DNA of 11,518 nt, taken from Erysipelotrichaceae bacterium. GTDB taxonomy: Bacteria > Bacillota_I > Bacilli_A > Erysipelotrichales > Coprobacillaceae. Below are positions 1 through 6,272 of the stretch, in pieces (position 1 is the first letter of the stretch; the number at the start of each line of letters is the position of its first letter). The notes under the pieces were generated by a model that searched no databases, had not been told where the DNA came from, and saw nothing but the letters and a program-made list of their open reading frames with translations. The translations under genes were made by a program, and so were the position numbers. The DNA is taken from NCBI GenBank assembly GCA_021200395.1, contig JAJQGQ010000319.1, forward strand, positions 1-11,518, written 5' to 3'.

Positions 1-585
1 CGTATATATTCTTCCAGAATTATTAAAAACATGGCCAAAATATAAACTTATATCAATATCATCGTATAGATTCACATATCTTGATGCATAATTATATATA
101 GCCTCATATGCTTCGTCGTTAGAAGAAATCTCCTCACCTTGATAATTATCAATATAAACAGTAATATTATGATTATCTTCATCAACATCAATGTTGTATA
201 ATGTAAGATCATTTTTAGAAGCATTGGCTTTTAACGATTCAATAAAACTTTTATATAATACTTCATAGTCTATATCTGTTGTTGCAACATTCGTTGTTGC
301 GTCATCAATGTTTTCATTATCCACAAATGTCCCTACCACCATTATAGCAATTACACTTATAATAATTTTCATAGCTACTGGACTTATTTGTAATTTATTT
401 GTTGGTTGATGTTTATAAGCACTATATAATAATAACACAACTATAGCTAATAACAATACCATCCCTATGATATCATATATATCTAATGTATGTTTGATCA
501 TTGATGAGCTCATACCTATAAGAATAAAGATAATAAGTATAACAGCTATCAATATTTTTATATAATAAAATAATTTTTGTTTCAT
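1..585 (-). CDS. Membrane protein of unknown function, 3' end cut by window edge
   Basis: An open frame of exactly 195 codons runs off the left edge with no stop, so the C-terminus is missing. The ATG at 583-585 has an AGGTGA ribosome site 5 bases upstream. Three hydrophobic stretches are visible, at about residues 5-25, 36-57 and 70-88, each long enough to span the membrane. They are followed by a polar, Asp/Asn-rich region from about residue 89 with no hydrophobic segment in the visible part, probably an extracytoplasmic or cytoplasmic domain. I do not recognise the family. It lies 74 bases downstream of the acidic hypothetical gene on the same strand and may be the last member of the exonuclease/ASCH operon, or may have a weak promoter of its own in the gap. 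That it is a real gene is well supported by the ribosome site and the membrane-protein composition; its function is unknown. Confidence 0.75.
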   Translation of the reverse strand, partial: MKQKLFYYIKILIAVILIIFILIGMSSSMIKHTLDIYDIIGMVLLLAIVVLLLYSAYKHQPTNKLQISPVAMKIIISVIAIMVVGTFVDNENIDDATTNVATTDIDYEVLYKSFIESLKANASKNDLTLYNIDVDEDNHNITVYIDNYQGEEISSNDEAYEAIYNYASRYVNLYDDIDISLYFGHVFNNSGRIYT

Positions 586-601
586 ATGATCACCTACCGT
601 T

Positions 602-640
602 ATTATAAGCTATTTAATAATTAATTTGGTATGCTTATAA
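602..640 (-). repeat. Inverted repeat with possible -10 element in the gap before the membrane protein gene
   Basis: TTATAAGC at 603-610 and its complement GCTTATAA at 633-640 form an 8-base inverted repeat with a 22-base AT-rich loop. The downstream arm on the minus strand overlaps a TATAAT at 602-607, located 17 bases before the membrane protein's ATG. No convincing -35 box sits at the right distance. The repeat could be a weak hairpin without a U-tract, an operator over a promoter, or chance in AT-rich DNA. Confidence 0.3.
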
Positions 641-659
641 CATAATCATTTAATTATTT

Positions 660-1256
660 TTAACCCTCTTCAAAGTAGAATAAAGACTCATTTTCATCAC
701 ATATCAAATCTTCTTCAAAGATATACTCTTTATCGGTATATTGTGAAATATTCTTTAAGATAAACTGATCCAATTGATAAAAAATACAATCATCAATATC
801 TTTGTATTGACGTATTTCATGATAAAGTCCAATATTATTTTGCCAAGCATATATTTCTTCTAAATAAGTCACATAATAAGGATATGTTTCTTTATTAATA
901 TATGAAATATATTCTCCTTCTGTGAGTTTAATTTCTTTAAAATAATTCTTCGAATCAACTTTAAAAATTAAAGTAATATATTTCCCATCATTATTAAATT
1001 GATATAGTTCCATACAATTAGGGATACGATAAACAGCTTTGATCATATCATAATCAATATGAATATCATTAACCTCACATTGTATACAATAAGGTAACAG
1101 TTCCTTATACATCGGATTATCTTTATTAAAGTATTCATCAACTTCAATAAGATGATAACCAGCTTCCTCTACATCGTCAATAATCCAACTATTAACTTCT
1201 TCAATCTCATCTTCTGTAATAACTCTTGCCTTATATAAAAATTGATCCACAAGCAT
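660..1256 (-). CDS. Acidic hypothetical protein, 198 aa
   Basis: I do not recognise this protein. It is predicted to be soluble, with no signal peptide or membrane segment. It is rich in Asp, Glu, Tyr and Ile, with acidic runs near residues 18-33 and at the C-terminus (ending FYFEEG). The start is the ATG at 1254-1256 because GAGGAG lies 8 bases upstream of it. A possible in-frame GTG three codons earlier (1263-1265) abuts that GAGGAG and leaves no spacing. The GAGGAG is inside the last codons of the preceding ASCH gene, whose TAA at 1258-1260 is one base upstream of this ATG, so translation is probably coupled. It is therefore co-expressed with the exonuclease and ASCH proteins. The context suggests a partner in the same process, but no motif supports a specific role. 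Confidence 0.8.
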   Translation of the reverse strand: MLVDQFLYKARVITEDEIEEVNSWIIDDVEEAGYHLIEVDEYFNKDNPMYKELLPYCIQCEVNDIHIDYDMIKAVYRIPNCMELYQFNNDGKYITLIFKVDSKNYFKEIKLTEGEYISYINKETYPYYVTYLEEIYAWQNNIGLYHEIRQYKDIDDCIFYQLDQFILKNISQYTDKEYIFEEDLICDENESLFYFEEG

Positions 1257-1257
1257 T

Positions 1258-1638
1258 TTATTCACTCCTCAAATACACATAAGACTGAGGATAATAATGG
1301 ATACCATAATCAGATAATGTTTTAGAATGATCATATAAAGTTACTTTTCCTAAAACATAAGCAATAGCTATATCTTTACCACTATAATAATCATCAAACT
1401 CTTCTTTCGTACAGCCACCTTGTAGATTAGTTTGTTTCCAAATATTATCTAGAGTATCTTCTAATATATTCAACAATTCAACTTCACCTATAACTTTCTT
1501 AACTGGTGCAGTAGCATATATAACAATACTATCAATATCGTTTCTTTGAAATCTTACCTTACGATATTCAACTGTTTTAGTTCCATCAATAATTTGTTGA
1601 ACATACTGTGGTTTAATGGACATTAAAACTTGACTCAT
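1258..1638 (-). CDS. ASCH-domain protein, 126 aa
   Basis: The N-terminus reads SIKPQYVQQIIDGTKTVEYR (residues 7-26), the characteristic ASCH opening (S-I-K-P, then I-x-x-G-x-K-x-x-E-x-R). It is followed by a basic RFQR, a strand IVIYATAPVKKVIGEVEL (about 38-55) and a C-terminal strand region ending YVYLRSE. ASCH domains have a PUA-like beta-barrel fold related to EVE and YTH domains. They are linked to RNA binding or to enzymes acting on modified nucleosides; E. coli YqfB, for example, hydrolyses N4-acetylcytidine. Which activity applies here cannot be told from the sequence. At about 126 aa it consists of little more than the domain. Its ATG (1636-1638) overlaps the TGA of the exonuclease gene as ATGA, and an AAAGGAT lies about 9 bases upstream. 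It is co-translated with that gene and with the acidic protein downstream. Confidence 0.85.
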   Translation of the reverse strand: MSQVLMSIKPQYVQQIIDGTKTVEYRKVRFQRNDIDSIVIYATAPVKKVIGEVELLNILEDTLDNIWKQTNLQGGCTKEEFDDYYSGKDIAIAYVLGKVTLYDHSKTLSDYGIHYYPQSYVYLRSE

Positions 1639-2147
1639 AACATCTTATCCTTTATACAATCATATAATTCTTTAGTACAAATACAATCATCTAAAGCTCT
1701 ATGAGTGTTTTTCGATAAGTTTAGATATGCTGACATATCAGATAAAGTATGATGAGATAACTCAGGATATAATTTTCTACTATATTGCAAAGTATCCACA
1801 TATTCATTATCAAATGTCTCATCAAAACCTGCTTGTAAGAATCTCACATCAAAATTTGTATTGTGTCCGACTATAATATCATGACCAATAAAATTAACAA
1901 CTTCATTTCTTAATGTATTTAATATAGGCTTATCTTTTAACATTGTATTTGTAATACCTGTAAGATGTGTAATATATGGATCGACTTTATATCCAGGATT
2001 AACTAATTGGACATATTGATCAACAATTTGATTATTTCTTACTTTTAATAAACATATTTCAATGATATCATTTTTATAAGGTGATAATCCTGTTGTTTCT
2101 AAATCCATCACACAATAATTATTAACAAGTTTTCTTACATATTTCAT
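1635..2147 (-). CDS. DnaQ-like DEDDh 3'-5' exonuclease, 170 aa
   Basis: A single RNase T/DnaQ exonuclease domain fills the protein. Counting from the ATG at 2147, motif I is MDLETTG with D15 and E17, motif II is HNTNFD ending at D100, and motif III is HRALDD with H149 and D154. The DEDDh catalytic set is complete, so it should be an active metal-dependent 3'-5' exonuclease on DNA or RNA. No polymerase, helicase or GIY-YIG domain is attached, so it resembles stand-alone DnaQ-family or PolC epsilon-like proteins. The frame stays open up to a TTG at 2204, but that TTG is part of the -35 box and cannot be the start. The ATG at 2145-2147 has GGTGG 5 bases upstream and is preferred; the ATG at 2157-2159 (174 aa) has only a weak AAAGAAAG site. 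It is the first gene of the operon. Confidence 0.9.
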   Translation of the reverse strand: MKYVRKLVNNYCVMDLETTGLSPYKNDIIEICLLKVRNNQIVDQYVQLVNPGYKVDPYITHLTGITNTMLKDKPILNTLRNEVVNFIGHDIIVGHNTNFDVRFLQAGFDETFDNEYVDTLQYSRKLYPELSHHTLSDMSAYLNLSKNTHRALDDCICTKELYDCIKDKML

Positions 2148-2175
2148 CTTATCCACCATACTTTCTTTAACTAGA

Positions 2176-2204
2176 ATTATAACGAAAAAGTCTGTTAATA
2201 TCAA
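2176..2204 (-). promoter_or_regulatory. Promoter of the exonuclease/ASCH operon
   Basis: TTGATA at 2199-2204 and a perfect TATAAT at 2176-2181 are separated by 17 bases, a near-ideal vegetative sigma factor promoter. Transcription should begin near 2169, giving a leader of about 20 bases before the ATG at 2147. The -35 box starts six bases past the U-tract of the preceding terminator. Confidence 0.85.
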
Positions 2205-2210
2205 TTAATT

Positions 2211-2239
2211 AAAAAAGATATACGGTTAACCCGTATATC
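2211..2239 (-). terminator. Rho-independent terminator of the Rpn remnant
   Basis: The arms GATATACGG (2217-2225) and CCGTATATC (2231-2239) form a 9-base stem with a 5-base loop, followed on the minus strand by six T residues (2211-2216). The TAA stop of the Rpn remnant lies at the stem-loop boundary. It separates the remnant from the exonuclease operon promoter. Confidence 0.9.
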
Positions 2240-2898
2240 CTTCGTTGGCATTGATAGCTTCCATTTCCGCAAATCTTTCATAGATGGTTGGTCTAAAGTC
2301 TTCTGGAATACCAGCAGCATTCATGGCATCACTTAAAGATAAAGATAAATTACTCATTAAACTTTCCAACACTTCCATGTAAGTTAGATGTCGATTAACC
2401 TTACTTAATCCACACATGCTATCCATCTCCTTTTCAAATTCATCATACAATTTAATATCAAATGTTTTCGTCAAATAATGTTTTTTTGTTTCAATATCAA
2501 TACTTTTAGAAAACAATAACTGAACAAAGGCTAAAGCTTTTTCATAATGATTACCCAAATCACCACCATAATCATATTCCTGCTTTGGGTACAATAATAC
2601 AAGTTCACGAACATCATAATCTTCTACAGGAAAATAATATTCCTTTCCTAATGGTTCATCGTAATTACCTATGCGATTAATGACACCATCCATATATTTT
2701 GGATGATCCAATACAATCCAAAATGCATAAGTTTTTTGAATTGTTTGATAATCGCTATTTTTAAATACCTCACCCTTTTGACCAACTTCGACATAGCATT
2801 TATAGTAATGGCCACGCATTGCAATAGGATAGCCAGGATTATCCTCCTCATTGTATAACTAATGAGAACACGATCTTATTAAATTTTAATCTTTCCAT
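2226..2898 (-). pseudogene. Rpn-family PD-(D/E)XK nuclease ('transposase-like') remnant with internal deletion
   Basis: A 197-codon frame is intact from an ATG at 2817-2819 to the stop at 2226, but it is only the C-terminal part of a protein normally near 300 aa. Codons in frame before that ATG read NEEDNPGYPIAMRGHYYKC, which resembles the region just after the catalytic E-x-Q of Rpn/PDDEXK proteins (a ...QN-x-x-x-P-GYP-x-x-R-x-x-YY pattern), followed by IQKTYAFWIVLDHP, also typical. That frame is closed upstream by a TAG, and its ATG lacks a ribosome site at a usable distance. In another frame, the ATG at 2896-2898 opens MERLKFNKIVFSLVIQ and then stops at TGA (2848-2850). This resembles the family's N-terminus (..L-x-F-x-N-x-x-x-FSLVMQN). 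The two pieces abut with about two bases missing, so some 80-100 residues including the nuclease core are gone. Family assignment is from memory of sequence patterns. The 197-aa piece may still be translated but cannot be an active nuclease. Confidence 0.75.
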
Positions 2899-2903
2899 AA
2901 CAA

Positions 2904-2932
2904 ATTATATCATACAAATTGCAATATGTAAA
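2904..2932 (-). promoter_or_regulatory. Promoter of the Rpn remnant
   Basis: TTTACA (2927-2932) and TATAAT (2904-2909) are spaced 17 bases apart. The ATG of the 5' gene piece is at 2896-2898, only 5 bases past the -10 box, so the original mRNA would have been leaderless or nearly so unless another start was used. The promoter appears intact, so the remnant is probably still transcribed. Confidence 0.7.
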
Positions 2933-2937
2933 GAATC

Positions 2938-2966
2938 AAAAAGATATACGAAAATTGTATATCTTT
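2938..2966 (-). terminator. Rho-independent terminator of recJ
   Basis: AAAGATATAC (2940-2949) and GTATATCTTT (2957-2966) form a 10-base stem with a 7-base loop. On the minus strand the second arm ends in a T run continuing to 2938. The first arm overlaps the recJ stop codon (2965-2967). The stem is AT-rich, so it may leak into the Rpn remnant. Confidence 0.75.
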
Positions 2967-4599
2967 AAATAATATCTTTAATCATAAAATTGATATTTTT
3001 AGTATTTCTAAATTCATTGATTTCTAAAGTACCAATAAGATTCACTTTATCTTTAGCTTCAATAGTTTCTAAATCTTTACCATGATGGAAATATAAGGCA
3101 TAAATCTTGATATTTTTATAACCTATATCCATTTTTAGATGCTTTCCTTCACTTAATAGATATAAACGTTCTATAGGAACATCTTTAAGTAAAAATAAAG
3201 GAGCTTCATTTTCTTGACCAAAAGGTTCTAATCGGGACATAGATTCAACATTAGATACTGTAATATCTTCTTCATCTAATTGGATGACTTCTTTAATAGA
3301 GGTTAAAGTAACATTTTCTAAGCTTTTATCAATAGTATGATGAAGTTCTTCATAATGTTCCTCACTGACGCTAAAACCACCTGCTTTATCATGACCTCCA
3401 AAAGTCTCTAACAAATCTTGATGTTGCATAAAAAATTCATGTAAAGAAAAACCATCAATACTTCTTGCACTACCTTTATAAAGATGATTTTCTTTATCAT
3501 AGTGCATGACAAAGCTAGGTCTTTCATATCGTCTTGTATATCTTGAAGCAATTAGTCCTATAAGACCTTCATGAACTTCAGGTGATGAAAAATAAAGATA
3601 TCGATCATTGATAGCATCTTTTGCTAAGTTATATTGTTGTGAAGTCATGGTTTTACGCTTGTTGTTGATTTGACTAGCAAGTGTTGATATTTTCATTAAT
3701 AGTTCTTTAGAAGCATCTTTTAAGAAGTATTTGACTAAATGGTTAGGATTACAAATTTCTGGTAAACGTCCAAATGAATTTATTTTAGGGGCAATGATAT
3801 AACCAATTGTAGTAGAACTATATTTTTGGTTTTCACCTAATAATAATTCTAATTGTGGATATTTTTCCTCATTCATAAATTTCATTCCACGCTGTAATAA
3901 TGACCTATTTTCATCAAGTAAAGGCATCATATCTGAAATAGTTGTAATAGCAGCTAGTGTATATAAATATTTATCCTGATGTCCTAATAAAGCACTAGCT
4001 AATTTATATGCCACAAATCCACCAGATATTTCTTTAAATGGATAATCAGGTGAAATCTTCGTATGAATAACTGCACAAGCATCAGGTAAATCGATATCCA
4101 TTTGATGATGATCTGTAATAATCACATCAACACCCAATTCATTAGCGACTTCTACAGCTTCAAAAGCTTTAACACCATTATCAACTGTAATAATTAAACT
4201 ATAGCCTTTTTGTGCTATTTGTTTCACTCTTTTAACATTTAAGCCATAGCCATCCTCATAACGATTAGGAATATGATAACCAACTTGAACATCTAATTCT
4301 TTAAACGCTTCAACCAATATCGTTGTCGCTAATATCCCATCACAATCATAATCACCATAAATACATATTTTTTCATCGTTATCAATAGCTTCATGAATCC
4401 TATCCAATGTCATATCAGCTTCTAAAAACAAAGAAAAATCATGATAAATAAGCCTAGGATTTAAAAAATCCTGTAAAGTTTTTTCATCATAATCATGTTC
4501 ATCTAATATCTTAGCTAATAAAGAATTGACCTTATATTTATTTTGTATATTTTTATAATTTTTTAACTCTTTTATTTGATATTTCATACTATTGTGCAA
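2965..4599 (-). CDS. recJ: Single-stranded-DNA-specific 5'-3' exonuclease RecJ, 544 aa
   Basis: RecJ degrades single-stranded DNA 5'-3' in recombinational repair (RecFOR pathway) and mismatch or base-excision repair. The DHH phosphoesterase core is complete: YGDYDCDG at 81-88, TVDNG at 138-142, ITDHH at 161-165 and SDMMPL near 222-227. The ApKINSFGRL motif lies at 270-279. The DHHA1 region has EGLIGLIASRY (344-354), GSARSIDGF (376-384) and GGHDKAGGF (401-409), followed by a C-terminal OB-like domain. The length fits short RecJ forms. The start is ambiguous. TTG at 4597-4599 has GAGGA five bases upstream, whereas the ATG at 4585-4587 (four codons later, beginning MKYQ) lies one base after the TAG of the preceding gene and could be reached by re-initiation. 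Either way, translation is coupled to the ComN-like gene. The comN-recJ order matches Firmicutes synteny. Confidence 0.96.
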   Translation of the reverse strand: MHNSMKYQIKELKNYKNIQNKYKVNSLLAKILDEHDYDEKTLQDFLNPRLIYHDFSLFLEADMTLDRIHEAIDNDEKICIYGDYDCDGILATTILVEAFKELDVQVGYHIPNRYEDGYGLNVKRVKQIAQKGYSLIITVDNGVKAFEAVEVANELGVDVIITDHHQMDIDLPDACAVIHTKISPDYPFKEISGGFVAYKLASALLGHQDKYLYTLAAITTISDMMPLLDENRSLLQRGMKFMNEEKYPQLELLLGENQKYSSTTIGYIIAPKINSFGRLPEICNPNHLVKYFLKDASKELLMKISTLASQINNKRKTMTSQQYNLAKDAINDRYLYFSSPEVHEGLIGLIASRYTRRYERPSFVMHYDKENHLYKGSARSIDGFSLHEFFMQHQDLLETFGGHDKAGGFSVSEEHYEELHHTIDKSLENVTLTSIKEVIQLDEEDITVSNVESMSRLEPFGQENEAPLFLLKDVPIERLYLLSEGKHLKMDIGYKNIKIYALYFHHGKDLETIEAKDKVNLIGTLEINEFRNTKNINFMIKDII

Positions 4600-4876
4600 T
4601 TAAATCCTCAAAATCTTCTAAATCCATATGTGATGCTTCCTTAATCACTTTAACCTTTAAATAATCAAAAACATCTGAAAATTGTAAAGACATAATATCA
4701 TCTATTAAATCACACATAGAAATACTATCCATATTCTTCCATTTCGTTAAAAAAAGATAATCCTTAATATCATTAACATCAATTTCCTGTATTCCTTGAT
4801 TCTTAAATTCATTAGCCTTTACACGAATTAAAAATAATATATCTAAAGGCAATTTTTCTTTAAGATTTATCTCCAT
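4589..4876 (-). CDS. comN: ComN-like post-transcriptional regulator family protein, 95 aa
   Basis: This small protein matches the pattern of the Post_transc_reg (ComN) family as I remember it: an N-terminal helix ending KANEFKNQGIQEI (about residues 20-32), then DVNDIKDYLFLTKWK (33-47), then CDLIDDIMSLQFSDVFDYLKVKVI (about 55-78). In Bacillus subtilis, ComN acts post-transcriptionally on competence gene expression. The length is close to the usual just under 100 aa. Context supports the call: it sits between recJ and a divergent SpoVB-like gene, as comN does in Bacillus. The ATG at 4874-4876 has GGAAGTG seven bases upstream. The role in this organism is inferred only from family and synteny. 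The last codons overlap the possible TTG start of recJ by 11 bases. Confidence 0.75.
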   Translation of the reverse strand: MEINLKEKLPLDILFLIRVKANEFKNQGIQEIDVNDIKDYLFLTKWKNMDSISMCDLIDDIMSLQFSDVFDYLKVKVIKEASHMDLEDFEDLIAQ

Positions 4877-4956
4877 TATTTAACACTTCCTATCATATTT
4901 ATCATTTGTTCAACATATCTATTATAAAGGAAATGAAATCATAAAGGAAGTGTTTT
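4877..4956. promoter_or_regulatory. Divergent intergenic region between comN-like and flippase genes
   Basis: Eighty bases serve both divergent genes. A TATAAT is present on the minus strand at 4921-4926, overlapping a TATTAT on the plus strand at 4920-4925, so back-to-back -10 elements are possible. No good -35 box is visible for either direction. The two ribosome sites form a perfect 10-base inverted repeat, AACACTTCCT at 4882-4891 and AGGAAGTGTT at 4945-4954. Confidence 0.45.
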
Positions 4957-6264
4957 ATGAAAAGAAAATTGATTAATTCATTTATCATTCTTACTTCTAC
5001 AACATTGATATCAAAATTATTTTCACTTATCAATCGCATGATGTTATCAAGATTACTCAATGATGAAGGTATGGCTTTATACATTTTAGTGTTACCTACT
5101 TTATCTTTATGTATTACTTTAGCCCAGTTTTCTATTCCATCAGCTGTTTTTCGTTTGGTTTCTCATCCAAATTATCGTAATAAAAAAGTTATTATTTCAG
5201 CTATACTTATTTGTGGCTGCTCTTGTATATTGATTGTTGGCGGATTATTATTATTTCATCAAATCATTGCATTAAACTTCTTAAAACAGCCACAAGCTAT
5301 ATATCCATTATTATGTATCATACCTTTTATTCCTCTTGTTGGTATCAGTGGCATTATAAAAAATTATTACTTAGGAAAAGAAAGTGTTGGCCATTTAGCG
5401 ATAGCATCTATCTTAGAGGAAAGTTCACGTATTGTTTTTAGTTTTATATTGATTCATGTTTTTCATGAGTTAGATATTAGTTTTTTGGTATCAATTGCTA
5501 TTTTATCAATGAGTATTGGCGAAATAACTTCAATATTATATTTATATTTTCAATTACAGCGAAAAGTTCATATGAGTTATCATAATCTAGCATATATAAA
5601 AGAAAACTTTATATACAAAGATATGATGAATATTGCTTTACCTTTAACAGGTTCAAGATTATTACATTCTGGATATAATTTTATTGAACCTATTGTTTTA
5701 GTCAATATGTTATCAAAACTTGGATATGTTGAAAGTGTTGTACAAAATGATTTTGCAGTCATGGCAGGATATGTTGTTTCATTACTATTTACCCCAACTT
5801 TCTTTAATAATGTTATTTTAAGAATGATGCTCCCCACTCTTAACAGAGACATTGCTTATCATCATTATTATCTTTTAAGGAAGCATATTTTATATAGTTT
5901 AATAGCTTGTTTTTTGATTAGTTTACCTTTTACTTTGATATTTTATTTTTATGGCGATATATGTTTAAAACTTATGTATGATACCACACAAGGCTATAAT
6001 TATTTAAAATATATGTGTATTCCTTTTACGCTTTGTTACTTACAAACTCCATTAAGTGCTACTTTACAAGCACTAGGAAAAAATCAGGAAATGTTAATTA
6101 TGAGTGGATTTGAAGTTTTTATTGAATTTATATGTCTTATTATATTAATACCAAGATATGCAGTATTAAGTGTGGGTATTGTTATGTTAATTGGGCAATT
6201 ATCAACATTAATTTTTTCAAGTTATTATGTTTATTTTGAGGTATATAAAAAGAGAATGCCTTAA
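4957..6264 (+). CDS. SpoVB-like polysaccharide/lipid flippase (MOP superfamily), 435 aa
   Basis: This is a polytopic membrane protein with hydrophobic segments from end to end and short charged loops. The N-terminal pattern, with LISKLFSLINRMMLSRLLN (about 18-36), then EGMALYILVLPTLSL and AQFSIPSAVFRLVS, is typical of SpoVB/YtgP-type members of the oligosaccharide flippase family. These move lipid-linked sugars across the membrane, in peptidoglycan or polysaccharide synthesis or the spore cortex. At 435 aa it is shorter than Bacillus SpoVB (about 518 aa), probably 12 rather than 14 segments. I saw no tryptophan in it. The ATG at 4957 is preceded by AAAGGAAGTG. It is the only plus-strand gene and is divergent from the comN-like gene, as spoVB neighbours comN in Bacillus. 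Which lipid it moves, and whether it is sporulation-specific, is not shown. It is convergent with the aminotransferase gene and overlaps it by four bases. Confidence 0.87.
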   Translation: MKRKLINSFIILTSTTLISKLFSLINRMMLSRLLNDEGMALYILVLPTLSLCITLAQFSIPSAVFRLVSHPNYRNKKVIISAILICGCSCILIVGGLLLFHQIIALNFLKQPQAIYPLLCIIPFIPLVGISGIIKNYYLGKESVGHLAIASILEESSRIVFSFILIHVFHELDISFLVSIAILSMSIGEITSILYLYFQLQRKVHMSYHNLAYIKENFIYKDMMNIALPLTGSRLLHSGYNFIEPIVLVNMLSKLGYVESVVQNDFAVMAGYVVSLLFTPTFFNNVILRMMLPTLNRDIAYHHYYLLRKHILYSLIACFLISLPFTLIFYFYGDICLKLMYDTTQGYNYLKYMCIPFTLCYLQTPLSATLQALGKNQEMLIMSGFEVFIEFICLIILIPRYAVLSVGIVMLIGQLSTLIFSSYYVYFEVYKKRMP

Positions 6265-6272
6265 GCATTCTC
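6247..6272 (-). terminator. Rho-independent terminator of the aminotransferase, containing two stop codons
   Basis: GAGAATGC (6252-6259) and GCATTCTC (6265-6272) form an 8-base stem whose loop CTTAA holds the stop codons of both convergent genes. On the minus strand the stem is followed by five T residues (6247-6251). On the plus strand there is no T run, so flippase transcripts are probably not stopped here. Confidence 0.85.

Noticed and set aside
1635..2204. Possible Mollicute-type code (TGA as Trp) in this AT-rich DNA
   Set aside because: The exonuclease ends at TGA in a classic ATGA overlap with the ASCH gene, and tryptophans are encoded by TGG, so the standard code applies.
2226..2819. 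An active mobile element at the Rpn remnant
   Set aside because: Rpn proteins are often labelled transposases, but the catalytic core is absent here and there are no terminal inverted repeats typical of an insertion sequence.
2669..2851. 60-codon minus-strand frame beginning ATGAGGAGG with a hydrophobic start
   Set aside because: It overlaps the Rpn remnant in another frame and has no ribosome site. Its first bases are the deletion junction of the remnant.
5580..5852. 90-codon minus-strand frame inside the flippase gene
   Set aside because: It is antisense to a well-supported membrane protein, with no ribosome site or family resemblance; a shadow frame.
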